From an uncultured Clostridia bacterium (GTDB taxonomy: Bacteria > Bacillota > Clostridia > Oscillospirales > Ruminococcaceae), in contig CANRLH010000005.1 in assembly GCA_947631455.1 (NCBI GenBank), forward strand, positions 48,501 through 112,500: 64,000 bases of DNA. The letters run 5' to 3'. The notes beneath the pieces are model-generated. The model was not told the DNA's origin. It worked only from the letters and a program-made list of their open reading frames with translations, and made no database searches. Numbering within the stretch: position 1 is the stretch's first letter; every line of letters begins with the position of its first letter. A program made the position numbers and the translations under genes. This document shows, one piece after another, positions 1 through 8,485 of this stretch.

Positions 1-245
1 TAACATATACCGTTTGATTTTCCTTGCTTGTTTACCCGCTCTTTGTAAATATCTTTAAGATCATATCTCTCATTGTTGTCCAAAACGTCCTTCACGAGGA
101 GATTATCCATATCGGTTTTTTGAGGGTCGATTCCCGCAATGGTCAGAAAGTCGTCGTTAAATTTTATTATCTTGCCTGTTTTTACGTCAACATAAATTTC
201 AGCGCACGGAATCCCTAACATCATTTTATGATTTGTATTTGGCAT
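1..245 (-). CDS. PAS-like sensor protein, N-terminal fragment (cut by window edge)
   Basis: An open frame of 81 codons starts at an ATG (243-245) behind a strong GGGGAGGAAA ribosome site and runs off the left edge. The peptide begins MPNTNHKMMLGIPCAEIYVD and continues with a 'TGKIIKFNDDFLTIAGIDP' stretch. That is the usual look of a PAS fold, with a beta-strand pair followed by 'N..F..I.G'. PAS domains sense small ligands or partners in kinases, GGDEF proteins and regulators. The output domain lies outside the window, so the type of protein cannot be named. It starts a transcription unit leading left. Coding is well supported by the start context and open frame; the PAS assignment is moderate. 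Confidence 0.6.
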   Translation of the reverse strand, partial: MPNTNHKMMLGIPCAEIYVDVKTGKIIKFNDDFLTIAGIDPQKTDMDNLLVKDVLDNNERYDLKDIYKERVNKQGKSNGIC

Positions 246-603
246 ACGACTTTCCTCCCCTCTTATAAACTGTAAAAATCAAGCGCTTTTCTGTCAGTGG
301 ATAAAGATACCCTTATACTGAGTTTACCACAAATTTTCAAAACAGTCAATAGAAATTTCCAGCGAAAGTGCAGTTTTTTACTACATAATGCACAAAATTG
401 CATTCTTTACCTGTATTTTAATCACTCTGACGTAAGATATGATTATTACGTTACACTAAACTTCAAACTTACCGTTTTCTTATTCAGCTTAGATTTAATA
501 TAATAAGCTTTTCATCTTGATTAAAAAGCCTGTAGATATACTGATTTTTCTTATCCTTAATAAACTTTTGAGCCAGTGCGACATATCAGCTACTAATTTT
601 ATT
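246..603. other. AT-rich intergenic stretch, no gene seen
   Basis: This gap lies between the PAS-like gene leaving to the left and the end of the prepilin peptidase gene. It is AT-rich, and the short open frames in it lack ribosome sites and recognisable products. It must hold the promoter for the leftward gene, but I could not identify a convincing -35/-10 pair. I see no RNA structure or terminator. Confidence 0.5.
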
Positions 604-1404
604 TTATTGAAGTCCGCTTATTTTAAGATAAAGGTCTGCAAGGTAGTCACCGAAAAATATAGATGAGGCAATCCCAACTGACAGCCAAGGCCCAAATGCA
701 AAGACGCTGTTTCCGGACTTGTATTTTGTAATAAGTCCCGCGACAGAGCCGGTGATAAGTCCGATAAACGCGGCGATGATAACCGCCTTTACGCCCAGAA
801 ATGCTCCGCCTGCAAACATCAGTGCAACGTCTCCGAAGCCGAGCGCCTTACCCCTTGACACAAGGAAGATCAGCAGAAAAGGAACACTTATCACAAGCGC
901 TCCTATAATGGCGCTTTGCCACGTATACGCATTGACAGGCGTCAAGACATTGGTGAGAGTGAGCACAAGCTTTGCTATCGCCATTATGATTATCACCGAA
1001 ACAACAGGCATATTTATAAGCTGTGTGTCCATATCCATAAAGAACACTATTATAAGACACGAAAGCACAACGCAAACCATCGCTGACTCTATAGATGCTT
1101 CGGTCAAACCGAACCAGTAGAATGTAAACACGTATAAAAGAGCATTCAAAAGCTCAACTATCATGTACCTTGGCGAGATCTTTGCTCCGCAGCTGCGGCA
1201 CTTTCCTCGTAAAATTATGTAGCTTACGATAGGTATAAGATCGTATTTTTTTATCTTATCCTTACAGCTCATACAATGAGAACCGCCCGCGGCTATTGAC
1301 TCTCCGGTAGGAAGCCTTAATATGCAAACATTCAAAAAGCTTCCGATTATTGCTCCGAAAATAAAAATTATCGCATAGATCAAAAAGTATGACAGATAAA
1401 TCAT
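604..1404 (-). CDS. Prepilin peptidase (type IV leader peptidase, A24 family)
   Basis: Integral membrane aspartic protease of 266 residues that cleaves the leader of type IV-like prepilins and usually N-methylates the new N-terminus. The N-terminal methylation module is present, with 'GSFLNVCILRLP' at residues 21-32 and two zinc-type CxxC pairs (C44/C47 and C69/C72). The catalytic aspartates fall in 'FMDMDTQ' near residues 122-128 and in the 'GFGDV' motif (D192). About seven hydrophobic helices are visible. The ATG follows AAGGAGGAG. No pilin or secretion ATPase gene is nearby, so its substrate (competence or type IV pilins) must be encoded elsewhere. The family call is firm; the exact name (comC or pilD) is not. 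Confidence 0.92.
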   Translation of the reverse strand: MIYLSYFLIYAIIFIFGAIIGSFLNVCILRLPTGESIAAGGSHCMSCKDKIKKYDLIPIVSYIILRGKCRSCGAKISPRYMIVELLNALLYVFTFYWFGLTEASIESAMVCVVLSCLIIVFFMDMDTQLINMPVVSVIIIMAIAKLVLTLTNVLTPVNAYTWQSAIIGALVISVPFLLIFLVSRGKALGFGDVALMFAGGAFLGVKAVIIAAFIGLITGSVAGLITKYKSGNSVFAFGPWLSVGIASSIFFGDYLADLYLKISGLQ

Positions 1405-1434
1405 TATACTCCTCCTTACAGTAATTTTTATTTT

Positions 1435-1463
1435 ATTGTATTATATTTTAAGGGATAAGTCAA
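1435..1463 (-). promoter_or_regulatory. Sigma-A-type promoter of the prepilin peptidase gene
   Basis: On the minus strand, TTGACT (1458-1463) and TACAAT (1435-1440) are separated by 17 bases, just upstream of the peptidase gene. Confidence 0.6.
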
Positions 1464-1474
1464 CCAACTCGCTA

Positions 1475-1503
1475 TTGACTTCTCCACAATATAGTAGTAA
1501 AAT
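1475..1503 (+). promoter_or_regulatory. Sigma-A-type promoter of the pduL-like gene
   Basis: TTGACT (1475-1480), a 17-base spacer and TAAAAT (1498-1503) lie about 35 bases before the plus-strand gene. It is arranged back to back with the leftward promoter. Confidence 0.6.
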
Positions 1504-1537
1504 TATACTGTAAATTAAAACTAAGGAGAGGTATATT

Positions 1538-2134
1538 ATGGCTAAAAATTTTATCGTTGAAACTTCTGCGAGACATATTCACGTTACTCAGGAGCACCTT
1601 GAAATACTTTTCGGAAAGGGCGCAACGCTCACAAAGAAAAAGGACCTTTCTCAGCCGGGACAGTTTGCCTGCGAGGAAAGAGTTACAATTGTCGGCCCTA
1701 AAAAGGAGCTTAAGGGCGTTTCGATATTAGGACCTGTAAGACCTGCCACACAGGTAGAGCTTTCTGCAACCGACGCAAGAAGCATAGGAGTTGACGCTCC
1801 TATCCGTGAGTCGGGCGATATCAAGGGAAGCGGTGCCTGCAAGGTTATAGGTCCCGAGGGCGAGATAGAGATTTCAGAGGGTGTTATCGTTGCAAAAAGA
1901 CATATCCATCTTACGCCTGCCGATGCTGAAGAACTGGGGGTAAAGGACAAGGACATAGTTTGTGTTAAAATCAAAAGTCCGGAGAGAAAGGCTATCTTGG
2001 GCGATGTCGTTTGCAGAGTATCAGACAAGTTTGCGAAGGCTATGCACATAGACACCGATGAGTCAAACGCTGTCGGCGCTTCAAGAGATCAGATGGGAGA
2101 GATCGTTGACGTTTGTCCGATGAAATGCGATTAG
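1538..2134 (+). CDS. pduL: Phosphate propanoyltransferase / phosphotransacylase, PduL family
   Basis: A 198-residue enzyme that interconverts acyl-CoA (acetyl- or propionyl-) and acyl-phosphate, feeding substrate-level phosphorylation. Diagnostic PduL features are the two zinc-binding histidine motifs, 'ARHIHVT' near residues 11-17 and 'KRHIHLT' near 119-125, each opening one of the two duplicated barrel halves. The length is typical of the family. There are no microcompartment shell genes or encapsulation tail, and no acetate kinase gene beside it. It is therefore more likely the housekeeping phosphotransacetylase (in place of Pta) than part of a Pdu organelle. The ATG follows AAGGAGAGG. It is monocistronic, with its own promoter and a terminator behind it. 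Confidence 0.9.
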   Translation: MAKNFIVETSARHIHVTQEHLEILFGKGATLTKKKDLSQPGQFACEERVTIVGPKKELKGVSILGPVRPATQVELSATDARSIGVDAPIRESGDIKGSGACKVIGPEGEIEISEGVIVAKRHIHLTPADAEELGVKDKDIVCVKIKSPERKAILGDVVCRVSDKFAKAMHIDTDESNAVGASRDQMGEIVDVCPMKCD

Positions 2135-2158
2135 TCCAAACACGTATTTACATAAAAC

Positions 2159-2197
2159 AAAAGCTGTACATTCAAGCTCTTGAGTGTACAGCTTTTT
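2159..2197. terminator. Bidirectional terminator between pduL and the serpin gene
   Basis: The inverted repeat AAAAGCTGTACA / TGTACAGCTTTTT (2159-2170 and 2185-2197) has A and T runs on both sides. It suits the two convergent genes. Confidence 0.85.
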
Positions 2198-2220
2198 CAT
2201 TTGCGGCTTTATTTACTGCT

Positions 2221-3465
2221 TCAATCTATCTCCATTACCTTTCCCATAAAAATCGGAAGATCGGTTTCAGAGTCTATTATCATATAAACAAAAGGTCTGT
2301 TGAGGTTTACGTAATATTCTTTTTTCAAGGGCATTGACGTTTTAGTGTCTGTAACCGAAGTAACGGCAGCCGCACTGGTTCCGTTTTCGTCGACCTCAAT
2401 AAAGGTCTTGTGCAAAACACTGCTCACATAAATATTTCCGTCGTCAGACTTCCCCATTTTACTGAAATCCGCATCGCTTTCTGAAAATGCGTTTTTTATG
2501 CCCATTGTCTTAAGTGAATCAATCAAGCTTACCTCATAATCGTACTTAAACTTAGGAAGAGATGCGTAAACATCCGCATACTGCCTGTTTGAAATCATTT
2601 TTCGCAAGCCTTCGCCGGTCATACTGTTTACGTAATCGTTTATGTCAACGCCGTCGTTCGGCAACACAGCCGCGAATGCGTATGGGCCCGCATAATATTT
2701 TATAAATCCTACTGCATTCTCATCACTCAAGTAAACATGCTCTGTCGATTCCATCATCTGAACAGTCTTTTTTTCGCCGTCATAATCAGTAAAAGTTTTT
2801 TGGTCTGTCTCAGGAAATTTATCCTCCCAAGCCGCCTCAAAGGCGATTGCGTTTATAAGATACGCCTCATCCTCAGGACTTATGTTATCAACTATCTTAT
2901 CTATCATAGAGTTGGTGTTCTTTTTTACCCAGCCGTTTATCTCATCAGCGGTAGATGTATCAAACGCCCTTTTATACGCCGAAGCATTATAGTAGTCGGC
3001 GGCGGACTGCAAAAAGTCTTTTTCTATTCTTAAGCTGTCCGAGTCCCTGTACCATATAGAATTTGCAATGTTGATCTTGCTGTTATCATAATCAAAAAGC
3101 TCTTTGACATATGAATAAAGATACTCATTAAGCCTATGCGTTTCGATCTCTCCCAGAGCTTTCTCTATCTGACTTTTTGTTTCGCCGTCCGCACCATTCG
3201 CAACCATACCCATACATATTGCAGCAGAAAGCGGTGATACAAGTGAGTTATTCTCCTTGTCCGACGCATTTTGAAATAATTTTACCGCAAAATCCGTATG
3301 TGCGCTTATAAACCTATCGCCAAGCTCTATCTTTGAAATTTTCACTCTGCTTATATCTTCCATTAGATCCGCTGCCTGCACGGTTTTTGTGCAGCCCGAC
3401 AAATCAAACGCCATAGCTAAAGCAATAACGCAGCTTATCGCCGATAAAACTCTTTTGCCTTTCAT
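2221..3465 (-). CDS. Serpin-family protease inhibitor, predicted lipoprotein
   Basis: A full-length serpin of 414 residues with a lipoprotein signal peptide (lipobox L-S-G-C, Cys25), so it should sit on the outer face of the membrane. The serpin core is recognisable: 'NSLVSPLSAAICMGMVANGA' near residue 73, 'INAIAFEAAWEDKF' near 203 and the C-terminal 'NRPFVYMI'. The reactive-centre hinge reads 'EVDENGTSAAAVTS', small residues as in inhibitory serpins. The scissile bond should lie near 'TKTSMP', but the loop is a few residues longer than antitrypsin's, so P1 is uncertain. It lies 44 bases behind the membrane-regulator gene and is probably co-transcribed with the ECF sigma gene. Known roles of gut bacterial serpins (blocking host or competitor proteases) make that an inferred role here. 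Confidence 0.93.
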   Translation of the reverse strand: MKGKRVLSAISCVIALAMAFDLSGCTKTVQAADLMEDISRVKISKIELGDRFISAHTDFAVKLFQNASDKENNSLVSPLSAAICMGMVANGADGETKSQIEKALGEIETHRLNEYLYSYVKELFDYDNSKINIANSIWYRDSDSLRIEKDFLQSAADYYNASAYKRAFDTSTADEINGWVKKNTNSMIDKIVDNISPEDEAYLINAIAFEAAWEDKFPETDQKTFTDYDGEKKTVQMMESTEHVYLSDENAVGFIKYYAGPYAFAAVLPNDGVDINDYVNSMTGEGLRKMISNRQYADVYASLPKFKYDYEVSLIDSLKTMGIKNAFSESDADFSKMGKSDDGNIYVSSVLHKTFIEVDENGTSAAAVTSVTDTKTSMPLKKEYYVNLNRPFVYMIIDSETDLPIFMGKVMEID

Positions 3466-3509
3466 AATATCGTTCCTCCTTAAGGTGAATTTGCCGGTCG
3501 GTTTTATCT

Positions 3510-4109
3510 TTACTCTTTAATCAGACTGATTAACTTTTCAAAAACCTTCTCAGAAACGGTAATTTTCTCTTCGCCATTTACCACCAATGTTTTCCCGTTA
3601 AAACGGTAGGTTGTTTTTTCACCGTTTAGCTGTATCCTGACTGTATAGGAGCTTTCATTTTCACTTTGAGAAAAATTTCCGTCAGGCGGCGGTGCTTGAG
3701 TTCCCTGAGCCGAAAGGACCTCTTTAAACGCCGAATCAAGCTTTTTTACATATTCGTTGTCATATTTGTATACGGTAGAGTTTTCCGATTTAATATATAC
3801 ATAGTCAGAGCTTTTTGATGACATTCCGTCAGTATCATTTTTCGGTGGTTTGTTACCATTTGGGTTCTTATAAACGTACTCTTCAGTATCAGCTTTATTA
3901 TCCGTGTAAAACGACTCATACACGTTTGGTGATCCTTCGGATTTGTCAGATCCAACAGTGCCGCTGGTCAAAACAATCTCCACAGCGCCCACACATATAA
4001 CCGCCATCGAAAGCGAGATAGCCACAGCTTTTAATCTTGCCGCACGTTTGCGCTTGTACTTATCTGCGCGGTACAGAACCTCTCTTTTAAATTCTTCGTC
4101 AGTTCTCAT
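3510..4109 (-). CDS. Putative membrane-anchored sigma-factor regulator (anti-sigma-like)
   Basis: About 199 residues: a basic cytoplasmic N-terminus of some 27 residues ('EEFKREVLYRADKYKRKRAA'), one transmembrane segment ('AISLSMAVICVGAVEIVLTS') and a Ser/Lys/Asp-rich outer domain of about 150 residues. The ATG at 4107-4109 overlaps the stop of the sigma gene (TGATG). An in-frame TTG one codon earlier is less likely, given the GGAGG spacing. No zinc anti-sigma (ZAS) motif is seen and I do not recognise the outer domain. The role as the partner that holds the ECF sigma factor is inferred from membrane topology and translational coupling. Confidence 0.65.
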   Translation of the reverse strand: MRTDEEFKREVLYRADKYKRKRAARLKAVAISLSMAVICVGAVEIVLTSGTVGSDKSEGSPNVYESFYTDNKADTEEYVYKNPNGNKPPKNDTDGMSSKSSDYVYIKSENSTVYKYDNEYVKKLDSAFKEVLSAQGTQAPPPDGNFSQSENESSYTVRIQLNGEKTTYRFNGKTLVVNGEEKITVSEKVFEKLISLIKE

Positions 4110-4648
4110 CAAAGCTCACCCTCCTCAATTAAAAGCTCCTTTAGCTTTTTCTTTGCCCGATAAAGCAGATTGTCTATCTGCTTACGGCTCTTTTTCATAA
4201 CCTTCGCCGCTTCGTCATAGGAAAGCTCTTCAAAATACACAAGATGCACCGCTATGCTCATATCGTTTGACAGCTCAGAAAGTGCGTTGTTAAGTGCCTT
4301 TTTCCGCTCGCCTTCAATAACCGCTTGCTCAATCTGACTGTATTCAAGCGCACTTTCAGAATCGTCTTCCATACGTTCAAGGCGCTTTGTTCGTTTTAAA
4401 TAATCAAGCGCTCTGCTTCTGCCTATCATAAAAAGATAGGTCTTTAAGGAAACCTTGAAATTAAACCTTCTGCGATGTACGAATATGTACATAAACGAGT
4501 CTATTGCCAAGTCTTCCGCCTGATGAATGTCCCGCACATATCTGTTTATGAAAAATGTAAGGCTCTGGCGGTACATTACGAGTATCTCGTCAAACGCATC
4601 ATTATCCCCGTTTAAAAACCTTTTATATATCTCGTTTGCGTTGTCCAT
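4109..4648 (-). CDS. ECF-type RNA polymerase sigma factor
   Basis: About 179 residues with sigma region 2 ('HQAEDLAIDSFMYIFVHRRRF', 'LKTYLFMIGRSRALDYLKR') and region 4 helix-turn-helix ('LSYDEAAKVMKKSRKQIDNLLYRAKKKL'). There is no region 1 or 3, as in extracytoplasmic-function sigmas. The ATG at 4646-4648 is seven bases from AGGAG; the GTG two codons earlier is too close to it. It is first in a three-gene unit with the membrane regulator and the serpin, so it probably drives serpin expression in response to an envelope signal. The regulon is not visible from this window. Confidence 0.88.
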   Translation of the reverse strand: MDNANEIYKRFLNGDNDAFDEILVMYRQSLTFFINRYVRDIHQAEDLAIDSFMYIFVHRRRFNFKVSLKTYLFMIGRSRALDYLKRTKRLERMEDDSESALEYSQIEQAVIEGERKKALNNALSELSNDMSIAVHLVYFEELSYDEAAKVMKKSRKQIDNLLYRAKKKLKELLIEEGEL

Positions 4649-4701
4649 ATTCACACTCCTTTTTCATATATTATACGAATGAAAACAGAAAATTCCTTAT
4701 C

Positions 4702-4732
4702 AAAAAACCGCACCTCCGTTTTTAGAGATGCG
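4702..4732 (-). terminator. Terminator behind dnaJ
   Basis: On the minus strand CCGCATCTC / GAGGTGCGG forms a stem followed by six T's. It lies directly after the dnaJ stop. Confidence 0.85.
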
Positions 4733-4739
4733 GTATTGC

Positions 4740-5888
4740 TTATTTAAACATATCCTTGAGCTTTGAGAAGAACGTCTCTCTGTTCTGATAATTCTTGTCG
4801 CTTAAAGCCTTGTCAAACTCCCTTAATCTGTTTTCCTGTTCCTTAGTTAGGTTTTTGGGGATTTCCACCATGACTCTCACATAATGATCTCCGAAATCCG
4901 AGCGGTTTAACTTTTTGATTCCCTTGCCCTTAAGTCTGAAAACGGTGTGAGTCTGAGTTCCCGCAGGAACGGTATATTTTACCTTACCGTCTATTGTGGG
5001 AACGGTTATCTCCGCTCCAAGGGTTGCCTGTGCATAAGTTATCGGAACTTCAGTCCATATGTCATAGCCGTCACGTTCAAACATCTTGTCGCTCTTAACA
5101 TAAACGGTCACGTTTAAATCTCCGTTAGCTCCGCCGTTCACTCCACAGTCCCCGGCGCCGGAAACTCTTAAAGTCTGTCCGTTGTTTATTCCGGCGGGTA
5201 TGTCTATCTCTCTTGTGACCGCCTTTCTTACGCTGCCTCTTCCGGAACATTCAGGACAGGGTCTTTCAATTATTTTACCCTTTCCGCCACAGCGTGAGCA
5301 CACCTGCTCGCTTGTAATAGCTCCGAACGGCGTTCTTTGCTGAACCTGTACTCTTCCCGTTCCGTGGCATTCGGTACAGGTCTTAACAGACGAACCCTTT
5401 TCGCTTCCCGAACCTCCACATTCGGGGCACTTTTCCAAACGGTTTATTCTTATGCTGATTCTCTTGCCCTTGCAGGCCTCCATAAACTCTATGGTAACGC
5501 TTGCGGAAATATCCTGACCTCTCCTTGGGGCATTAGGGTTAGCTCTTCTTGAGGAACCTCCGAAGCCACCGAAAAAGCCTTCAAATATATCGCTTATATC
5601 TGAAAATCCTCCGAAGCCTCCAAAGCCGCCTGCTCCTGCGCCCGCACCGAAATTGGGATCAACACCAGCGTGGCCGAACTGATCGTACCTTGACTTTTTA
5701 TCCGGATCGGAAAGTACCTCATAAGCCTCGTTTACCTCTTTAAACTTCTCCTCGCAGTCCTTGTCTCCGGGGTGAAGATCAGGATGATACTGCTTGGCAA
5801 GCTTTCTGAACGCCTTTTTTATCTCGTCCTCGCTTGCGCCCTTGGTGACCCCCAAGACCTCATAATAATCTCGTTTTTGTTGTGCCAT
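4740..5888 (-). CDS. dnaJ: Chaperone DnaJ (Hsp40)
   Basis: A 382-residue co-chaperone that stimulates DnaK ATPase and delivers unfolded substrates. All class I parts are present: the J-domain with HPD ('YHPDLHPGD', near residues 34-42), a Gly/Phe-rich linker (about 75-115), four CxxCxGxG zinc repeats (about 152-222) and the C-terminal substrate-binding domains. It is last in hrcA-grpE-dnaK-dnaJ and is separated from dnaK by an 87-base spacer containing a strong hairpin. It is followed by a terminator. Confidence 0.98.
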   Translation of the reverse strand: MAQQKRDYYEVLGVTKGASEDEIKKAFRKLAKQYHPDLHPGDKDCEEKFKEVNEAYEVLSDPDKKSRYDQFGHAGVDPNFGAGAGAGGFGGFGGFSDISDIFEGFFGGFGGSSRRANPNAPRRGQDISASVTIEFMEACKGKRISIRINRLEKCPECGGSGSEKGSSVKTCTECHGTGRVQVQQRTPFGAITSEQVCSRCGGKGKIIERPCPECSGRGSVRKAVTREIDIPAGINNGQTLRVSGAGDCGVNGGANGDLNVTVYVKSDKMFERDGYDIWTEVPITYAQATLGAEITVPTIDGKVKYTVPAGTQTHTVFRLKGKGIKKLNRSDFGDHYVRVMVEIPKNLTKEQENRLREFDKALSDKNYQNRETFFSKLKDMFK

Positions 5889-5927
5889 ATGTTTTCTCCA
5901 TTACGATAAAAAATCCTGTAAACCGCC

Positions 5928-5963
5928 AAAATGTCATCCGTCGAAAAGGACGGACAACATTTT
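5928..5963 (-). promoter_or_regulatory. Intercistronic hairpin between dnaK and dnaJ
   Basis: On the minus strand a 15-base stem (AAAATGTTGTCCGTC with GACGGATGACATTTT, two G-T wobbles) closes a six-base loop. No T run follows, so it is not an ordinary terminator. Position and strength suggest an mRNA stabiliser, a processing site or a leaky attenuator within the operon. Confidence 0.6.
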
Positions 5964-5975
5964 CTGCGAGTATGT

Positions 5976-7814
5976 TTAGTTTTCAGCGTCGGTAAAATCA
6001 GCGTCGATAACGTCGTCTCCCTTTGCGTTGTCAGAAGATGCATTTACGTCCGGGCCCGCGTCTTGCTGAGCCTGCTGTGCCGCAGCGCTGTAAACCTTCT
6101 GTGCAACGCCCTGGAACTGAGTTTCAAGCTCCTTTTGCTTTGCCTTTATAGCCTCAATGTCAGTGCCCTTGAGCGCTTCCTTCAACGCATCGACCTTAGC
6201 CTGAACAGAAGCTTTTTCGTTAGCGTCAACCTTGTCGCCGAACTCACCCAGCGCCTTTTCGATCTGGAATACCATCTGATCCGCGCTGTTTCGTGTGTCT
6301 ACCTCTTCCTTTTTCTTCTTATCCTCAGCTGCAAACGCTTCAGCTTCCTTTACGGCCTTGTCTATGTCTTCTTTTGACATATTCGTAGACGCCGTAATGC
6401 TGATGTCCTGCTCTTTTCCCGTTCCCAGATCCTTTGCCGAAACATGAACGATTCCGTTTGCATCTATGTCAAAGGTTACCTCGATCTGAGGAACTCCTCT
6501 GGGAGCCGGTGCAATTCCGTCAAGACGGAACATTCCGAGCTGCTTGTTGTCCTTTGCAAACTCTCTTTCTCCCTGAAGTATGTTGATGTCAACCGCCGAC
6601 TGGTTATCGGCTGCGGTCGAGAATATCTGCGACTTCTTTGTAGGAATGGTCGTATTTCTCTCAATGATCTTTGTGCATACTCCGCCCATTGTTTCAAGTC
6701 CCAGTGAAAGCGGAGTTACGTCTAACAGCAAGAGCCCGTCCTTTACGTCTCCTGCTAAGATTCCGCCCTGAATAGCGGCTCCCATAGCTACGCACTCATC
6801 CGGATTGATTCCCTTAAAAGGATCCTTTCCGATAAGCTTCTTGACCGCGTCCTGAACAGCAGGGATTCTCGATGAACCGCCGACCATCAATACCTTGCTC
6901 AAGTCAGATGTAGAAAGTCCTGAGTCGGAAAGCGCCTGCTTTACCGGTCCCATTGTAGCCTCTACAAGATCTGCCGTAAGCTCGTTGAACTTAGCCTGAG
7001 AAAGCGTGAGATCCATATGCTTAGGTCCCGTTGCGTCTGCCGTGATAAACGGAAGGCTTATGCTTGTTGTTGCGGTCGAAGAAAGCTCGATCTTTGCCTT
7101 TTCAGCAGCTTCCTTAAGTCTCTGCATAGCCATCTTGTCAGACGAAAGATCTATTCCCTCAGATGACTTAAACTGATCTACCATCCAGTCGATTATTCTC
7201 TGGTCAAAGTCGTCTCCGCCCAAGCGGTTGTTTCCGGCTGTTGCCAAAACCTCGGTCACTCCGTCGCCCATCTCGATTATGGATACATCAAATGTTCCTC
7301 CGCCGAGGTCGTAAACCATAACCTTCTGATCCTCTTCCTTGTCGATGCCGTATGAAAGCGCCGCTGCAGTAGGTTCGTTGATGATTCTCTTTACGGTAAG
7401 TCCGGCTATCTGTCCGGCGTCCTTAGTTGCCTGACGCTGTGCGTCGGTAAAATATGCAGGTACTGTGATAACTGCCTCTGTTACCTTTTCGCCCAAATAG
7501 CTTTCTGCGTCGGATTTGAGCTTCTGAAGTACCATTGCGGAAATCTCCTGCGGGGTGTAATCCTTTCCGCCCATTCTAGCCTTATAATCGCTTCCCATAT
7601 GTCTCTTAATTGAGATGACAGTGTTATCAAAATTTGTTACCGCCTGTCTCTTTGCGACCTGACCTATAAGCCTGTCGCCTGTTTTTGAAACTCCTACTAC
7701 AGACGGAGTGGTCCTTGCTCCCTCGCTGTTGGGGATAACTACCGCTTCGCCGCCCTCCATAACGGCAACGCAGGAGTTTGTTGTTCCCAAGTCAATTCCG
7801 ATGATCTTTGCCAT
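5976..7814 (-). CDS. dnaK: Chaperone DnaK (Hsp70)
   Basis: A 612-residue ATP-dependent chaperone of the cytoplasm. The N-terminal nucleotide domain shows '[17 protein letters not shown]' (residues 5-21), 'VITVPAYF', '[12 protein letters not shown]' and '[12 protein letters not shown]'. The substrate-binding domain follows from about residue 360, then an acidic tail. As is typical of Firmicutes, the enterobacterial insertion in the N-terminal domain is absent. It sits between grpE and dnaJ in a CIRCE-controlled operon. Confidence 0.99.
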   Translation of the reverse strand: MAKIIGIDLGTTNSCVAVMEGGEAVVIPNSEGARTTPSVVGVSKTGDRLIGQVAKRQAVTNFDNTVISIKRHMGSDYKARMGGKDYTPQEISAMVLQKLKSDAESYLGEKVTEAVITVPAYFTDAQRQATKDAGQIAGLTVKRIINEPTAAALSYGIDKEEDQKVMVYDLGGGTFDVSIIEMGDGVTEVLATAGNNRLGGDDFDQRIIDWMVDQFKSSEGIDLSSDKMAMQRLKEAAEKAKIELSSTATTSISLPFITADATGPKHMDLTLSQAKFNELTADLVEATMGPVKQALSDSGLSTSDLSKVLMVGGSSRIPAVQDAVKKLIGKDPFKGINPDECVAMGAAIQGGILAGDVKDGLLLLDVTPLSLGLETMGGVCTKIIERNTTIPTKKSQIFSTAADNQSAVDINILQGEREFAKDNKQLGMFRLDGIAPAPRGVPQIEVTFDIDANGIVHVSAKDLGTGKEQDISITASTNMSKEDIDKAVKEAEAFAAEDKKKKEEVDTRNSADQMVFQIEKALGEFGDKVDANEKASVQAKVDALKEALKGTDIEAIKAKQKELETQFQGVAQKVYSAAAQQAQQDAGPDVNASSDNAKGDDVIDADFTDAEN

Positions 7815-7868
7815 AATAAATCAATCCTTTCCACATTAAATAATCAAATAGCTGATTCTCTGCATACA

Positions 7869-8480
7869 TTAAGGATTTGCAACTACTACCATCGCATACC
7901 TTAAAACCTTGTCGCCTATTCGGTATCCCTTCTGGAAAACCTGTGCGACTTCATTATCTCCGAGATTCTCATCCTCGATCTGATTCACCGCGTTGGCCAC
8001 GTTCGGATCAAATTTTTCACCGATGGGATCAATCTCTTCAATTCCGAGGCTCTTCAAAACATCCTTGAGCTGCTTCATTATCATCTCGATTCCGGTCTTG
8101 TAGGTCTCGTCCTGAGTAGGAGCCGAAAGCGCCCTTTCAAAGTTGTCAACCACCGGCAAAAGCTGCGTAATGGCGTCCGCCTTTGAGGTAGATATGAGAT
8201 CAAGCCGTTCTTTGGCGGTACGCTTTCTGAAGTTGTCATACTCGGCGACCACCCTAAGGTATTTGTCCTTTTGCTCATCAAGCTCGGCTCTCAGCTTTTC
8301 TTCCTCGCTGAGCTTATCTTCCTCTGACTCTTTGTCCTCAGGCTCTTTTTCCTCCGGGGCCTTTTCTGCTTCATCCTTTGTTTCTTCCTTTTTTTCCTTC
8401 AAAGATTCCTTTACTTCCTCCTCGGGCTCTTTTTTGTTCTCCTCCACCTGATCACTCCCTTTCATTATGTCATCAGTCAA
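7869..8480 (-). CDS. grpE: Nucleotide exchange factor GrpE
   Basis: Exchanges ADP for ATP on DnaK. The 203-residue frame has a very acidic Glu/Lys-rich coiled N-terminus (residues 10-65), followed by the GrpE core ('KYLRVVAEYDNFRKRTAKER', 'LLPVVDNFERAL', 'GIEEIDPIGEKFDPN', 'VFQKGYRIGDKVLR'). The first codon is TTG, overlapping the hrcA stop region; an ATG five codons in (8463-8465) is an alternative with a weaker ribosome site. Translation is probably coupled to hrcA. Confidence 0.97.
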   Translation of the reverse strand: MTDDIMKGSDQVEENKKEPEEEVKESLKEKKEETKDEAEKAPEEKEPEDKESEEDKLSEEEKLRAELDEQKDKYLRVVAEYDNFRKRTAKERLDLISTSKADAITQLLPVVDNFERALSAPTQDETYKTGIEMIMKQLKDVLKSLGIEEIDPIGEKFDPNVANAVNQIEDENLGDNEVAQVFQKGYRIGDKVLRYAMVVVANP

Positions 8481-8485
8481 GCTCT

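Noticed and set aside
719..1120. A 133-codon plus-strand frame opposite the prepilin peptidase
   Set aside because: It is a mirror frame of a recognisable membrane protein gene, with no ribosome site and no family; several similar long opposite-strand frames (for example 13500-14045 and 14061-14657 opposite the PFL gene) were rejected for the same reason.
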